DNA from: Sphingopyxis sp. LC81
GTDB taxonomy: Bacteria; Pseudomonadota; Alphaproteobacteria; Sphingomonadales; Sphingomonadaceae
Direction: 5' to 3'
Length of the DNA: 64,000 bases
Assembly: GCF_000756375.1 (NCBI RefSeq)
Contig: NZ_JNFD01000007.1
Location: 1 to 64,000 of the forward strand
The notes below the pieces were generated by a model. That model made no database searches. It saw only the letters and a program-made list of their open reading frames with translations, and was not told the DNA's origin. This document shows, one piece after another, positions 24,863 through 34,245 of the stretch; the first letter of the stretch is position 1, and each line of letters begins with the position of its first letter. Both the position numbers and the translations under genes were made by a program.

Positions 24863-26341
24863 TCATCTCTCGCGCGCGATGAGCATGTCTCCGGAATAGC
24901 GGCCAGGGCGCACCGCCGGAATCCGTTGCACCTTTCGCCCGGCAGCGGTCAGAAAGGTCACTTCGACGGTCACCGGCGCCGCCGATCTCAGGCCAAAGTG
25001 AAGCGGCTGGGTTCCTTGCGAATTATAGCCCTCGCCGGTCGATACCTGGCGGGTCGCGAGTATCTTGCCGGCGGCGTCATAGAGCCGGACCTCGGCGCCC
25101 ATGCGCGTGAAGCGCCCGGACTTGTCGAGAACGCGGACCGCGAGGCTGCGCCGTGCCTCCGTCTTGCCGAGATCGCTGCGAAAGAGGAAATGCCCGCCGG
25201 CCGCAGTGTATCCGCGCGTTACCGACAGGTCGAGCGCACCGTCGCGGTTATAGTCGATCCACTGGACGCCGTGATCGGCAACGTCGAGCGCCGAACCGGC
25301 GGGAAGGATATTGGCGAACGCCTTGCCGCCGAGATTCCGATAGAGGCGGTTCGCGGGTTGCTGGGCGCCGGACTGGCCGGTGTAGGCGGTGACGAAAAGA
25401 TCGAGCCAGCCGTCATTGTCGAAATCGCCCCACGCCGCGCCGACGGCATGATTATCCTCGGCGAGGCCAAGCCGGGGCGCGACATTCTCGAAGCTGCCGT
25501 CGCCCTTGTTGCGGTACAGGACATTGATCCCGTAGCTCGTGACGAACAGGTCGAGCTCGCCATCATTGTCATAGTCGCCGATCGCGCAGCCAACGCTGCC
25601 TTCTTCGCGCGAACGGCCCGGACGATCCATCCCGAGCGCGGGTGCAATGTCGGTGAAGCGATCGCCGTCGTTGCGCCACAAGGCATCGGTCGCACCGGCC
25701 TGGTTGGCGAGGAAGAGATCGAGATCGCCATCGCGGTCATAGTCGAACCAGCAGGCGCCGACCGTCGGCCGCGCGTCATCACCGGCCTGATCGGCGGGAA
25801 CCCGCACGAATCGGCCCCCATCCTGGCGAAACAATGCGTTGGGACCGTTGCGGTTCGCCGCGAAGAGATCGAGGTCACCATCATTGTCGAAATCGACCCA
25901 GCTCGACTGCCGCGCCGAGCGGCCCCCGGGGACGGGGCCGGCGTCGGGGACCGGGATGAACCGGCGGCCCTTATCGTTCCGAAAAAGAAGGTTGGCCGCA
26001 CTCGTGCTGGTTGCGCCGGCGTAGAGGTCGGGCCAGCCGTCGCCGTCATAATCGCCCCAGGCGAGGCCGCGCATCTCGGCCCCGGCAAGGGGCAGGCCCA
26101 TCGCGGCGCCGACGTTGATGAAGATGCCGCGATCGTTGCGATAGAGACGAATCTCGCCGGTCTTGATCGAGACGGCAAGGTCGAGATCTCCGTCGCCATC
26201 GAAATCGGCCCAGCTGTTGGAGAGCGAACCCGCAACGGTGAAATCGGCGGGCTGCACCGGTGTGAAGGCGGGCGCGATCGCCCCGGCCGCCCCGCCTCCG
26301 GCAATGCCGGTCGACAGGACGGCCCAGGACAGGATCCGCAT
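24863..26341 (-). CDS. Secreted CRTAC1/FG-GAP (VCBS) repeat protein
   Basis: A 492-residue protein with a signal peptide and about six or seven FG-GAP-type repeats, each with a calcium-binding D-x-D-x-D-G-x-x-D core (for example DFDGDGDLDL, DYDGDGWPDLY, DFDNDGDLDLF). The C-terminal part carries the CRTAC1-type AGGHFLFRSDLG and GEGYNSQGTQPLHFGL segments. It should fold as a beta-propeller outside the cytoplasm and is often paired with TonB receptors. It follows the TonB receptor by 41 bases and is the last gene of that operon. Confidence 0.85.
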   Translation of the reverse strand: MRILSWAVLSTGIAGGGAAGAIAPAFTPVQPADFTVAGSLSNSWADFDGDGDLDLAVSIKTGEIRLYRNDRGIFINVGAAMGLPLAGAEMRGLAWGDYDGDGWPDLYAGATSTSAANLLFRNDKGRRFIPVPDAGPVPGGRSARQSSWVDFDNDGDLDLFAANRNGPNALFRQDGGRFVRVPADQAGDDARPTVGACWFDYDRDGDLDLFLANQAGATDALWRNDGDRFTDIAPALGMDRPGRSREEGSVGCAIGDYDNDGELDLFVTSYGINVLYRNKGDGSFENVAPRLGLAEDNHAVGAAWGDFDNDGWLDLFVTAYTGQSGAQQPANRLYRNLGGKAFANILPAGSALDVADHGVQWIDYNRDGALDLSVTRGYTAAGGHFLFRSDLGKTEARRSLAVRVLDKSGRFTRMGAEVRLYDAAGKILATRQVSTGEGYNSQGTQPLHFGLRSAAPVTVEVTFLTAAGRKVQRIPAVRPGRYSGDMLIARER

Positions 26342-26382
26342 CAGTTCATCGCGCATGATGCGGTCTCTCTTGGCAGTCGAGG

Positions 26383-28857
26383 TCAGAAATCGAGCGAGAT
26401 CCGGCCATAATAATATCCGCCATACTGGCCGAACGGTCCGGCGCCATAGGGCGCGAGCCCGATCGTGTTGGCGACGGTCGTCCGGTCGGGATAGACATCG
26501 AAGATATTATAGGCGCCCGCGGCGACCCGCAGTTTCTCGGTCACGCCGTAGGAGACCTCAAGATCGGTGATCCACTTGGCGCCGAAGCTCTGGTCGTTGA
26601 CGGGAAGGCCGCCGACGAGATTATCGAGCGACTTGAACTTGTCGTAGCGGGTTTCCTTGATGTTGATCGCGAACGGACCCGACTCGAAGTTGGCGCCGAG
26701 GATCAGTTTGGTCTTCGGAGTCGAGGTGAACCAGCCCTGCGTGCGCCGGTCGAACAGCGTCAGGCCGAGACCAGCAAGTTCGCTCGGGTTGGGTGCAATC
26801 TTCCGGATGTCGGTATCATTATAGTTGAACCCGACGCTCGTGCGCAGGCGTCCGGCGCTGCCGACGTCGAACGCATAGGTGCCAACGACATCGACGCCGC
26901 GCGTGCGCGTGTCGACGGCGTTGGTGAAGAAGCGCACCGACTGGTCACCCGAGAAGCCGTTGGCGATCAGGATGTTCCGGATGCCTGCGCCCGACAACAG
27001 GCCGGTGAGGGTGATGCGGTCGTCGAGATCGATCTGATAGGCGTCGACCGAGAGCGAAAGACCTGCCGCCGGCGTCAAGGTGAAGCCGAGGCTGAAGTTC
27101 TTCGACTTTTCGGGCTTGAGCGGCTGCGCCCCGAGGGCCTGCGCGACCGCCGAGTTCGTCTTCACGATCTTGGTGAGCACGGGGATATAGACGCCGCCGA
27201 CGAGGTTGATCGACGTCGAGGTCTGCGCGAAATCCTGCTGCGCGAGCGAGGGCGCCCGGAAGCCGTTGCTGAACGCGCCGCGCAGCGCGAGCCAGTCGGT
27301 CACTTCATAGCGCGCGCTGACCTTGCCGCTGAAGACGCTGCCCGAGCTGTCATCGAAATGCTCGAAGCGGCCCGCCGCGGTGACGAGGAAGCGCGGGCTG
27401 ACGTCGAGCGCGAGATCGACATAGCCAGCCCAGATGTTGCGGTTCACGTCCGCCGCATCTTCAGGGGTGACGACGATCGCGCCCTGCGCCCCGACCTGCG
27501 CCGGGCGCCCGGCGAGCGGGCCGGTCGGGTAGAAATAGCCCCCGGACCGGTAGCTGTCGACGTCGAGCGGCTTGGTCACGTAATTTTCGTAGCGATATTC
27601 GGCGCCCATCGAGACCTGGAGCGCGGTCTCGCCGCCGAACTCGAAGCGGCGCGTCAGGTCGAGATTGTTCGTCCACTGGTCGAACGCCGAGCTGAAGGTC
27701 TTGAACTCGGTCGGGCTCGACGGACCGATCGACGCGTTGAGCGTATTGTCGGCGCCATTCTCGGCATGGTTGCGCCCATAGGTGCTGCTGAGGTCGATAT
27801 TCCAGCCCGCCGTTTCGCCGCGCAGGCCGCCCGTGAACTGGAAGTCGGTTTCCTTCAGCGTATAGAAGGGCGAGAAGCCGTCGGGGTAGATTTCGATGAT
27901 ATTCTGGTTGCTGTTCGGGCGGCGGCCGGCCTGGCCGACGCGCGCATCGCGATATCCGAAGGTCCCGTCAGAATAGAATTCGACATTGCCGAGCGGCAGG
28001 ACGAGCGTCTGCGCGACCTTGACGTCCTTCACATCGGGGAGGCCGCCGAGATAGGTGCGGCGGTTGGCGGTGAGTTCGCGCGGATCGGGTGTACCACCGG
28101 GAAGCGGGAAGTAGAGCGCTCCCGTAACGTCGCTATTGCGGATCGCGGCCTTGGCCTTCTTGCCCTCGACCGAGAGCGTGAACGACCCGCCGTCGCCGAT
28201 CGCGAAACCATGCGAGACGCTCGCCGAGATGGTCTCGCCGTCGCTGCCGCTCCCGTCGCGGCCATAGCGCTGGCCGGCTTCGAGCGTCGCCTTGCCGCCC
28301 GAGTCATTGGTCTTCAGGATGACATTGATCACCCCCGCGATCGCGTCCGAGCCATATTGCGCCGAGGCGCCGTCGCGCAGCACTTCGATGCGCTCGATCG
28401 CGCTCGACGGGATGAGATCGAGATCGACCGGGTTGCCGCCCTGCGAGGTCGCGCCCGAGTTGAAGTCGATGATCGAGCTGTTGTGGCGGCGCTTGCCATT
28501 GACGAGCACGAGGACATGGACGCCCGAGAGGCCGCGAAGACCGGCGGGGCGGGTCAGGCTGTTGAACGACGAGCTGCCCACGGTCGTCGACTGGAAGGAC
28601 GGCACGAGCTGGGTGAGCGCATCGCGCAGCTGCATGCCGCCGCCGAGCTTTTCGAGCTCTTCGCCTCCGATCACGTCAATAGGGGTCGGGCTGGAAATGA
28701 CGGTGCGGGCCTGGCCGCGGGTGCCGGTGACGATGATGTCGGATTGGGAAACCGCTTCTGCGGCGTCGTCGGCCGTGGTGTCCTGCGCGAAGACAGGCGA
28801 GGCGATTGCCGCCGCGGCGCACGATGCCCCGGCCAGCAGTCTCGAATATATTTTCAT
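26383..28857 (-). CDS. TonB-dependent outer-membrane receptor
   Basis: An 824-residue receptor. It has a signal peptide (cleaved after VFA, about residue 24) and a TonB-box-like DIIVTGTR near residue 44. The plug domain spans about 60-175 (GGEELEKLGGG.QLRDAL..LVPSF, VLVNGKRRH, VLRDGASAQYGSDAIAGVIN). A long beta-barrel ends in GRISLDF with terminal phenylalanine. It imports a large or scarce substrate across the outer membrane. TAGGAG precedes the ATG. It lies between the PLP lyase and the CRTAC1 gene on the same strand, likely one operon led by the ECF sigma factor. Confidence 0.93.
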   Translation of the reverse strand: MKIYSRLLAGASCAAAAIASPVFAQDTTADDAAEAVSQSDIIVTGTRGQARTVISSPTPIDVIGGEELEKLGGGMQLRDALTQLVPSFQSTTVGSSSFNSLTRPAGLRGLSGVHVLVLVNGKRRHNSSIIDFNSGATSQGGNPVDLDLIPSSAIERIEVLRDGASAQYGSDAIAGVINVILKTNDSGGKATLEAGQRYGRDGSGSDGETISASVSHGFAIGDGGSFTLSVEGKKAKAAIRNSDVTGALYFPLPGGTPDPRELTANRRTYLGGLPDVKDVKVAQTLVLPLGNVEFYSDGTFGYRDARVGQAGRRPNSNQNIIEIYPDGFSPFYTLKETDFQFTGGLRGETAGWNIDLSSTYGRNHAENGADNTLNASIGPSSPTEFKTFSSAFDQWTNNLDLTRRFEFGGETALQVSMGAEYRYENYVTKPLDVDSYRSGGYFYPTGPLAGRPAQVGAQGAIVVTPEDAADVNRNIWAGYVDLALDVSPRFLVTAAGRFEHFDDSSGSVFSGKVSARYEVTDWLALRGAFSNGFRAPSLAQQDFAQTSTSINLVGGVYIPVLTKIVKTNSAVAQALGAQPLKPEKSKNFSLGFTLTPAAGLSLSVDAYQIDLDDRITLTGLLSGAGIRNILIANGFSGDQSVRFFTNAVDTRTRGVDVVGTYAFDVGSAGRLRTSVGFNYNDTDIRKIAPNPSELAGLGLTLFDRRTQGWFTSTPKTKLILGANFESGPFAINIKETRYDKFKSLDNLVGGLPVNDQSFGAKWITDLEVSYGVTEKLRVAAGAYNIFDVYPDRTTVANTIGLAPYGAGPFGQYGGYYYGRISLDF

Positions 28858-28928
28858 GCTCTTGCTCCTAACGCTCTGAAAGGCGTTCCCCTGTTGAACC
28901 TGCTATTTTCTTCTCGACGTGTCCGCAG

Positions 28929-30131
28929 CTATCCGGCCGCCCGAAGCGGCTGCTGCGCAACATTGTCCTGGGAAAGGGTGTCGAGCCCTTGCCGCAAATC
29001 GGCGATGAGGTCATCCACCCTTTCGAGCCCGATGTGCAATCTTAGCAAGGGCCCGGGATAGCTGAGCTTGTGGGTCCGCGCCGTCAGCTGCGGGTCGACG
29101 GGAATGGCGAGACTCTCATACCCGCCCCAGCTGAATCCGAGGCCAAAAAGCTCGAGCTGCTCGACCATCGCCGCGACCGCCGTCTCGGGGGCGGGGTGAA
29201 GAACCGCGCCGATCAGCCCGCAAATGCCGGTGAAGTCGCGCTTCCAGATAGCATGGCCGGGATCGCCCGGCAGCGCCGGGCACATGACCGAATGGACCTC
29301 GGGCTGCGCCTCGAGCCATTTGGCAACCTGAAGCGCGGCGGCGCCATGCTGCGCGAGGCGGGTGTGGAGCGTGCGCAGGCCGCGGATCGCCATATAGGCG
29401 TCGTCGGGCGAGACGGCCCAGCCGGTCTCATAGCTTGAGGCGGCCAGCAACTCGGCAGCATGCCCTTTCGCTGCGGCGAGGCCCATGAACACGTCCGAAT
29501 GGCCGCAGACATATTTGGTGAGCGACTGGATGCTGACGTCGACGCCATGATCGAGCGGTTTGAACAGCACGCCCGCTGCCCAGGTATTATCGATCACGGT
29601 CATCACTCCGGCCTCCTTCGCCATCGCGGCGATGGCGGGAATGTCCTGCATCTCGAAGGTCAGCGAACCCGGAGATTCCAGGAAGATGACGCGAGTGGCC
29701 GGGGTGATCATCGACCGGATCGTTTCGGCGTCGTCCGCCGGATCGAAATAGCGCGCGGTGACGCCGTAGCGCGCGAGCGTGCCGGCGAGGAAGCGCCGGG
29801 TCGGGTTGTAAACCGTATCGCAGGCAAGCACCTCGTCGCCTGACGAGAGCAGCGCGAGGAGCGTGCCGGTGATCGCGGTGAGGCCCGAGGGATAGATGAA
29901 GGCCTCGTCGGCATTTTCGAGGTTGCGCAAGGCGTCGCGGAGCGTGCGCTGGGTCGAAAGGCCGACCCGGCCGTAAGTCACCTTGCCGCCATCATAGAGC
30001 GCCTCGCAGCTTGGCAGCAGTACGGTCGAACCGCGTTGAATGGGAGGGCCGGGGGTCCGCTGGAGCGCGTCGCACGGGCTGTCGCCGTGGATAAGCCGCG
30101 TCTGCTCATGAACCGTGCTGCAAAGCTTCAT
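28929..30131 (-). CDS. Cystathionine beta-lyase-type PLP enzyme
   Basis: A 400-residue PLP enzyme of the Cys/Met metabolism family. Landmarks are YGRVGLSTQRTLRDAL near residue 53, FIYPSGLTAI near residue 78, VIDNTWAAGVLF near residue 180, and the PLP lysine in SLTKYVCGHSD near residue 203. MetC-type members cleave C-S bonds of cystathionine or cystine and release pyruvate (via 2-aminoacrylate), ammonia and a thiol or sulfide. The operon with a TonB receptor and sigma factor suggests a catabolic rather than biosynthetic role. It starts 14 bases after the sigma gene. Confidence 0.88.
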   Translation of the reverse strand: MKLCSTVHEQTRLIHGDSPCDALQRTPGPPIQRGSTVLLPSCEALYDGGKVTYGRVGLSTQRTLRDALRNLENADEAFIYPSGLTAITGTLLALLSSGDEVLACDTVYNPTRRFLAGTLARYGVTARYFDPADDAETIRSMITPATRVIFLESPGSLTFEMQDIPAIAAMAKEAGVMTVIDNTWAAGVLFKPLDHGVDVSIQSLTKYVCGHSDVFMGLAAAKGHAAELLAASSYETGWAVSPDDAYMAIRGLRTLHTRLAQHGAAALQVAKWLEAQPEVHSVMCPALPGDPGHAIWKRDFTGICGLIGAVLHPAPETAVAAMVEQLELFGLGFSWGGYESLAIPVDPQLTARTHKLSYPGPLLRLHIGLERVDDLIADLRQGLDTLSQDNVAQQPLRAAG

Positions 30132-30145
30132 TTATCTTTTCTTTC

Positions 30146-30829
30146 TCAGATGGAATTGGAGAGGAGTGTCTGTCGCGGCGGCGTGCCGTTGCGGTTCGCC
30201 GCAACGAGGTCGCTGCGGCGAACGACCGAAAGCGCCTTTGCGGCCTTGGTCACATGCTTTTCGATCGCACTCGTCGAGATGTTGTAGCGGCTCGCGAGGC
30301 TCTTGAGGCTCGAGCCCTCGACGCGGATCGCAACAAGGATTTCCTGGGTGCGCTCGGGAAGCTGACGAAGCGTTTCCTCGACCTCCCGGACTTCATCCTT
30401 CGCAAGAAGGATGCGCAGCGGCGACATCTCGTCGACCGGATGGTCGGGCTCGTCGAGCTCGCAGTGGCAATCGCTGCGGCGCGTAGTCCGGCGGCGATGG
30501 CGGTCGATGAGTGCGGCTTGCGCGGCCTGGAAGAGATAGCATTTGGGATGGGCAACCGCAGCGGCGTCGGCGCGGCGGATGATGCTGAGGAGGACATCCT
30601 GCAGCACGTCGTCGAGGTCGGAGGCGGGCACGCGGCGGCGAAGATATTTCCGGAGGAGGGGAAGGTGCGGCCAGAAGGCCTCGACGAGGTCGGGTGCATC
30701 GCCCGATGCCGCTGCGACGGCGACGGGCGGTATTTTTACCGGCGGAGCGACGATTTCGAACGCCTGCCAGGCATCGCCAGCCGCGACGTTTTCAGTCTCA
30801 TACTCTGCCCCATAGGCGCTGAATGTCAT
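30146..30829 (-). CDS. ECF (FecI-like) RNA polymerase sigma factor
   Basis: A 227-residue sigma factor. After a 45-residue N-terminal extension, region 2 is seen in LPLLRKYLRRRVPASDLDDVLQDVLL near residue 55, and region 4 in LRQLPERTQEILVAIRVEGSSLKSLASRYNISTSAIEKHVTKA near residues 155-200. FecI-type factors switch on TonB receptor genes, usually with a FecR anti-sigma protein, and none is next to it. AAGGGGATGCACG precedes the ATG. It heads an operon with the PLP lyase, TonB receptor and CRTAC1 protein. Confidence 0.88.
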   Translation of the reverse strand: MTFSAYGAEYETENVAAGDAWQAFEIVAPPVKIPPVAVAAASGDAPDLVEAFWPHLPLLRKYLRRRVPASDLDDVLQDVLLSIIRRADAAAVAHPKCYLFQAAQAALIDRHRRRTTRRSDCHCELDEPDHPVDEMSPLRILLAKDEVREVEETLRQLPERTQEILVAIRVEGSSLKSLASRYNISTSAIEKHVTKAAKALSVVRRSDLVAANRNGTPPRQTLLSNSI

Positions 30830-30944
30830 CGTGCATCCCCTTATGGCGACATTTTATGACATGGATGCCGGGGAGAATTCTTCACCAACTTTGACGGTGA
30901 TTTGTCGAATGTTGGGATATTTGAACCGGAGATGCGGTATCTGG

Positions 30945-30960
30945 TCGATCAAATGATCGA
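30945..30960. promoter_or_regulatory. Operator-like palindrome TCGATCA-AA-TGATCGA
   Basis: A perfect 7-bp inverted repeat with a 2-base centre lies in the 316-base divergent region between the ECF sigma gene and the symporter-Lrp operon. Nothing else in this region looks like a gene. It may be a binding site for the Lrp-type regulator encoded downstream or for another factor. Confidence 0.35.
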
Positions 30961-31145
30961 ATCCATGCATGAACATCGTCGGTTCGGTCGAATCGGCTGC
31001 CCCTGAATTGCCTCCAGATTGCAACAATCGCCGCAAGACCGCGAAACTTCCTCGCGGAATCGCGCTTGGGGCGATGGGGTATTCGGTTCGCAGCGCGTCA
31101 AAGCCAAGGGGCCTCCCGCGACGAGGGGGCAGGAGGAGTGGTCGC

Positions 31146-32492
31146 ATGGCGAGAACCTGGCTCATTTTGTCGGCGCTGGTCGCCGGGCTGGCGCTCGGGG
31201 TGGGCTGGACGCGGTTCGGACTCGCCGGCCTTGCCGACGCCGTGGTGATCGCCGACAGCGTCGGCGGCATCTGGCTCGATGGGCTCCGGATGACGATCAT
31301 TCCGCTTGTGGTTTCGCTTCTGATCACCGGGATCGCGAAGACGGTCGACAGTGCGCGCGGGGACCGCGTCGCGATGCGCTCGGTCGTCACCTTCGTCGCG
31401 TTGCTGTGGATTTCGACCGCGATGGCGGCCGTCCTGGTTCCCACGCTGCTCGGCATATTTCCGATGCCTGCCGAGGCGGCGCGATCGCTCGCGGCAAGCA
31501 TATCGACAGGGCATGGACACCATGTCGATGCGCCGACCGTCGGGGTCGGGGCCTTCCTGCGCTCGATTGTACCCACCAATCCCGTTGCCGCGGCGGCAAA
31601 CGATGCGTTGCTTCCGCTCATCCTCTTCACGGCGGTCTTCGCCGTCGCGCTTGCTCGGCTTCCCGCTGCGCAGCGTGAACCGGTGACCGCCTTCTTCGAC
31701 ACGATCGCGAGCGCTGTGCTGCTAATCGTCGGCTGGGTGCTTGCGCTCGCGCCGATCGGCGTGCTTGCTCTGGCTTTCGGCGTCGGCGCGCGAGCGGGCA
31801 CGTCCGCGATCGGCGCGCTCGCCCATTATGTCGTGATCGTCTCTAGCGCCGGGCTTGCTGCCTGGGCGCTCGCCTATCCGGTAGCAGTTTTCGGCGGCCG
31901 CGTCCGTCTGCTCGCCTTCGCGAAGGCGGTGGCACCCGCGCAGGCGGTCGCGCTCAGCACCCAGTCGTCGCTCGCCTCGCTTCCGCCGATGCTCAAGGCC
32001 TCGGCCGATCTTGGAGTCGAACGGTCGGTGTCGCGCGTGTCTCTTCCGGTCGCGGTCGCAATCTTTCGGGTGACCAGCCCGGCGATGAACCTTGCGGTCG
32101 CCATCTATGTCGCACACTGGCTGGGACTTCCACTCGCCCCCTCGGCGATCGCGGCGGGCGCCGCGGTGGCGGCCATCACGACAATCGGGTCGGTGAGCCT
32201 CCCCGGACAGGTGAGCTTTCTTACCTCGATCGCGCCGATTTGCGTCGCGATGGGTATTCCGATCGAACCGCTCGCGCTGCTCATCGCGGTGGAGATGATC
32301 CCGGATCTCGTGCGAACGGTGGGCAATGTGACGATGGATGTCGCCGCGACGACGGCCATCGCCCGGATGGGAACCGCGCAGGTTGCCGCCGGTGAGGATG
32401 CCGATGGTCTTGAGGTCGGGGAGATCGCTTCGGCCCCGCGAGCCGCTCTCTCGACCGCCGGCGCACAGGAATTTGAAGGAGCAATGCCATGA
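31146..32492 (+). CDS. Dicarboxylate/amino acid:cation symporter (DAACS family)
   Basis: A 448-residue inner-membrane carrier with eight or more helices and the DAACS landmarks LRMTIIPLVVSLLITGIAKT near residue 49, IVPTNPVAAAANDALLPLI near residue 142, and the re-entrant serine-rich VALSTQSSLASLPPM near residue 275. Family members take up glutamate, aspartate or C4-dicarboxylates with sodium or protons. The start at 31146 lies behind AGGAGG. An open frame upstream is arginine-rich and unlikely. It is translationally coupled (ATGA) to the Lrp-type regulator. Confidence 0.88.
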   Translation: MARTWLILSALVAGLALGVGWTRFGLAGLADAVVIADSVGGIWLDGLRMTIIPLVVSLLITGIAKTVDSARGDRVAMRSVVTFVALLWISTAMAAVLVPTLLGIFPMPAEAARSLAASISTGHGHHVDAPTVGVGAFLRSIVPTNPVAAAANDALLPLILFTAVFAVALARLPAAQREPVTAFFDTIASAVLLIVGWVLALAPIGVLALAFGVGARAGTSAIGALAHYVVIVSSAGLAAWALAYPVAVFGGRVRLLAFAKAVAPAQAVALSTQSSLASLPPMLKASADLGVERSVSRVSLPVAVAIFRVTSPAMNLAVAIYVAHWLGLPLAPSAIAAGAAVAAITTIGSVSLPGQVSFLTSIAPICVAMGIPIEPLALLIAVEMIPDLVRTVGNVTMDVAATTAIARMGTAQVAAGEDADGLEVGEIASAPRAALSTAGAQEFEGAMP

Positions 32493-32968
32493 CCCGCGTT
32501 TCACTCGACGATGCCGATGTCCGGATATTGGGGTTCCTCCAGGAGGATGCCACGCTCTCGGTCGCCGCGGTTGCCGCCAAGGCAAACATGTCGCAAAATG
32601 CGTGCTGGCGGCGGATCAAGCGGCTTGAGGAAAGCGGGGTTATCTCGCGGCGCGTCACGATTCTCGACGCGAGCGCCCTCGGCCTCGATCTCACTGTGTT
32701 CGTGAGCCTGCGTGCCTCCGAACATAGCGAGGCCTGGCTCGAAATGCTCAACTCGGCGATCCGCGATATTCCCGAGGTCGTCGAATTCTACCGCATGACC
32801 GGCGACGTCGACTATCTGCTCAAGCTCAGGGTCGAGAATATGGCCGCCTATGACGCCGTCTACCGGCGCATCATTCGCTCGATCCGGCTCACCGACGTCA
32901 GCTCGGCCTTCTCGATGGAAGAAATCAAGTTCACCACCGCGCTGCCGCTCACGGCGCGCCCGTCCTGA
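32489..32968 (+). CDS. Lrp/AsnC-family transcriptional regulator
   Basis: A 159-residue regulator. The N-terminal helix-turn-helix (LDDADVRILGFLQEDATLSVAAVAAKANMSQNACWRRI, given here in parts: DDADVRILGFL, then VAAKANMSQNACWRRIKRLE) is followed by the RAM ligand-sensing domain (IPEVVEFYRMTGDVDYLLKL near residue 90). Lrp proteins sense amino acids. The four-base overlap with the symporter gene suggests that it controls this transporter and perhaps the neighbouring catabolic operons in response to an imported amino acid. Confidence 0.9.
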   Translation: MTRVSLDDADVRILGFLQEDATLSVAAVAAKANMSQNACWRRIKRLEESGVISRRVTILDASALGLDLTVFVSLRASEHSEAWLEMLNSAIRDIPEVVEFYRMTGDVDYLLKLRVENMAAYDAVYRRIIRSIRLTDVSSAFSMEEIKFTTALPLTARPS

Positions 32969-32985
32969 TCGTCGGGACGGGCGCG
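32955..32985. terminator. GC-rich hairpin between convergent genes
   Basis: A perfect 11-bp stem, CGCGCCCGTCC (32955-32965) and GGACGGGCGCG (32975-32985), with a 9-base loop. It overlaps the end of the Lrp-type gene and lies before the end of the convergent amidohydrolase gene. There is no clear T-run, so termination efficiency is uncertain. Confidence 0.45.
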
Positions 32986-32996
32986 ACGCGGCGCGT

Positions 32997-34244
32997 TCAG
33001 CGCGTGTAGCGCTTGCCGAGTTCGGTTGCGCGCGACGTGAGCGGTTGCTCCTTGCCCGCGATGAAGATCGCGGTCGGCTGGGTGAGCGGCTCGAGAGGAT
33101 CGCCGTCCCAGATCACGATGTCGGCGGCCTTGCCCGGGGCGATCGAGCCCATCTGGTCGGCGACCCCGAAGATGCGCGCGGGCGCGAGCGTGAGCGCCTC
33201 GATGCCGCTGGCATATGGAAGTCCCCGCGACACCGCGAGCCCGGCATTATAGCGCATCTCGCGAACGCGGTGCCCCGCATCGTTGCCGCCGATCGCGATC
33301 TCGACCCCCGCCGCCTTCAGGATCGAGGCGTTCTGCAGCGAGGCACCGAGCATGTCGAAGTTCGACGGAATGTTCGAGGTCGGGTTGATGAGGACAGGGA
33401 CTTTCGCCGCCGCGATCTCGCCCGCGACGCGCCAGGCCTCCTCGGCGCCGGAGAGGATGATCTTCAGCTTATAGTCGCGTGCGAGCTTCAAAACCTGCTG
33501 GATGTCGGCGGCGCGGTGGACGACGACGATCAGCGGCATCGTGCCCGCGAGAACGGGCTTCAGGGCGAGGACGTCGGCCTGCGAGAGCTCGAAGGGATAT
33601 TCGTCGCGTGGCGCCTGACGGGCGAGGTCGAAGATCTGGCGAAGCTGCACGAATTCGGCGGCGCGCGAGCCGCCGACGCGTGCGGCACCATCCTCGCCGA
33701 GTTCGAGCATCATCCCAACGCCGGGCCGGTGGAGAATGTTCGCACCCTCGCCGAGCGAGATGAGCGCGGCCTTGCCGGCGAAGGGCAGCTCGCGTTCCTG
33801 GTCGCTGTCGTCATAGTCGGGCATGACGATGGCGTGCGTGACGCCGCCGAGCCGCGCGATCGGAATCAAAGTTGAGTCCGGATTGAGACCATATTGAACG
33901 TCGAACGAGGCGCTGATCCCCGAATTCTTCGTCTTGTTGTCAACCGAGCCGTCGACCGAGCTGACCTCGATGAGGCCGAGGGCGGTATTGACCGCAATAA
34001 GGCCGGGGGTGACGATCGCGCCGCGCGCATCGATGGTGCGAATGCCCGCGGGGAGCGCCACATTCGCTCCGGCCGCGGAGATCCGCCCGTCGCGGACAAT
34101 CACCGTGCCATTCTCGACCTCGCCGACCGGGCCGGGAGTCACGAGATGCGCGTTGGTGATCGCGAAGGTCTGCGCTGCGACCGGTGTGGCGGCCGCAGCG
34201 AGGGCCAGGGCGAGGCTTGTGAAAATCGGGAGCCGTCGTTGCAT
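32997..34244 (-). CDS. Secreted amidohydrolase-family protein without the HxH motif
   Basis: A 415-residue protein with a signal peptide (to about residue 25) and an amidohydrolase fold: GTVIVRDGRISAAGANV near residue 43, GAIVTPGLI near residue 71, and the C-terminal GSIAPGKAADIVIWDGDPLE near residue 370. The usual metal-binding His-x-His after PGLI is replaced by AVNTALG, so the metal site must be incomplete or different. The ATG at 34244 follows GGGGAGG and lies one base after the stop of the upstream amidohydrolase gene. The pair may form a heteromeric enzyme, with this subunit being the degenerate one. Confidence 0.8.
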   Translation of the reverse strand: MQRRLPIFTSLALALAAAATPVAAQTFAITNAHLVTPGPVGEVENGTVIVRDGRISAAGANVALPAGIRTIDARGAIVTPGLIAVNTALGLIEVSSVDGSVDNKTKNSGISASFDVQYGLNPDSTLIPIARLGGVTHAIVMPDYDDSDQERELPFAGKAALISLGEGANILHRPGVGMMLELGEDGAARVGGSRAAEFVQLRQIFDLARQAPRDEYPFELSQADVLALKPVLAGTMPLIVVVHRAADIQQVLKLARDYKLKIILSGAEEAWRVAGEIAAAKVPVLINPTSNIPSNFDMLGASLQNASILKAAGVEIAIGGNDAGHRVREMRYNAGLAVSRGLPYASGIEALTLAPARIFGVADQMGSIAPGKAADIVIWDGDPLEPLTQPTAIFIAGKEQPLTSRATELGKRYTR

Positions 34245-34245
34245 C

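Noticed and set aside
24926-26410. Long open frame opposite the CRTAC1 gene
   Set aside because: High GC produces long antisense frames. The minus strand has a signal peptide and clear calcium-binding repeats, while the plus-strand reading has no recognisable domain.
27358-29061. 567-codon open frame opposite the first TonB receptor
   Set aside because: The minus strand shows signal peptide, plug and barrel. The antisense reading is a compositional shadow.
30969-31145. 59-codon N-terminal extension of the symporter
   Set aside because: Hydrophilic and arginine-rich, unlike the family. AGGAGG lies before the ATG at 31146.
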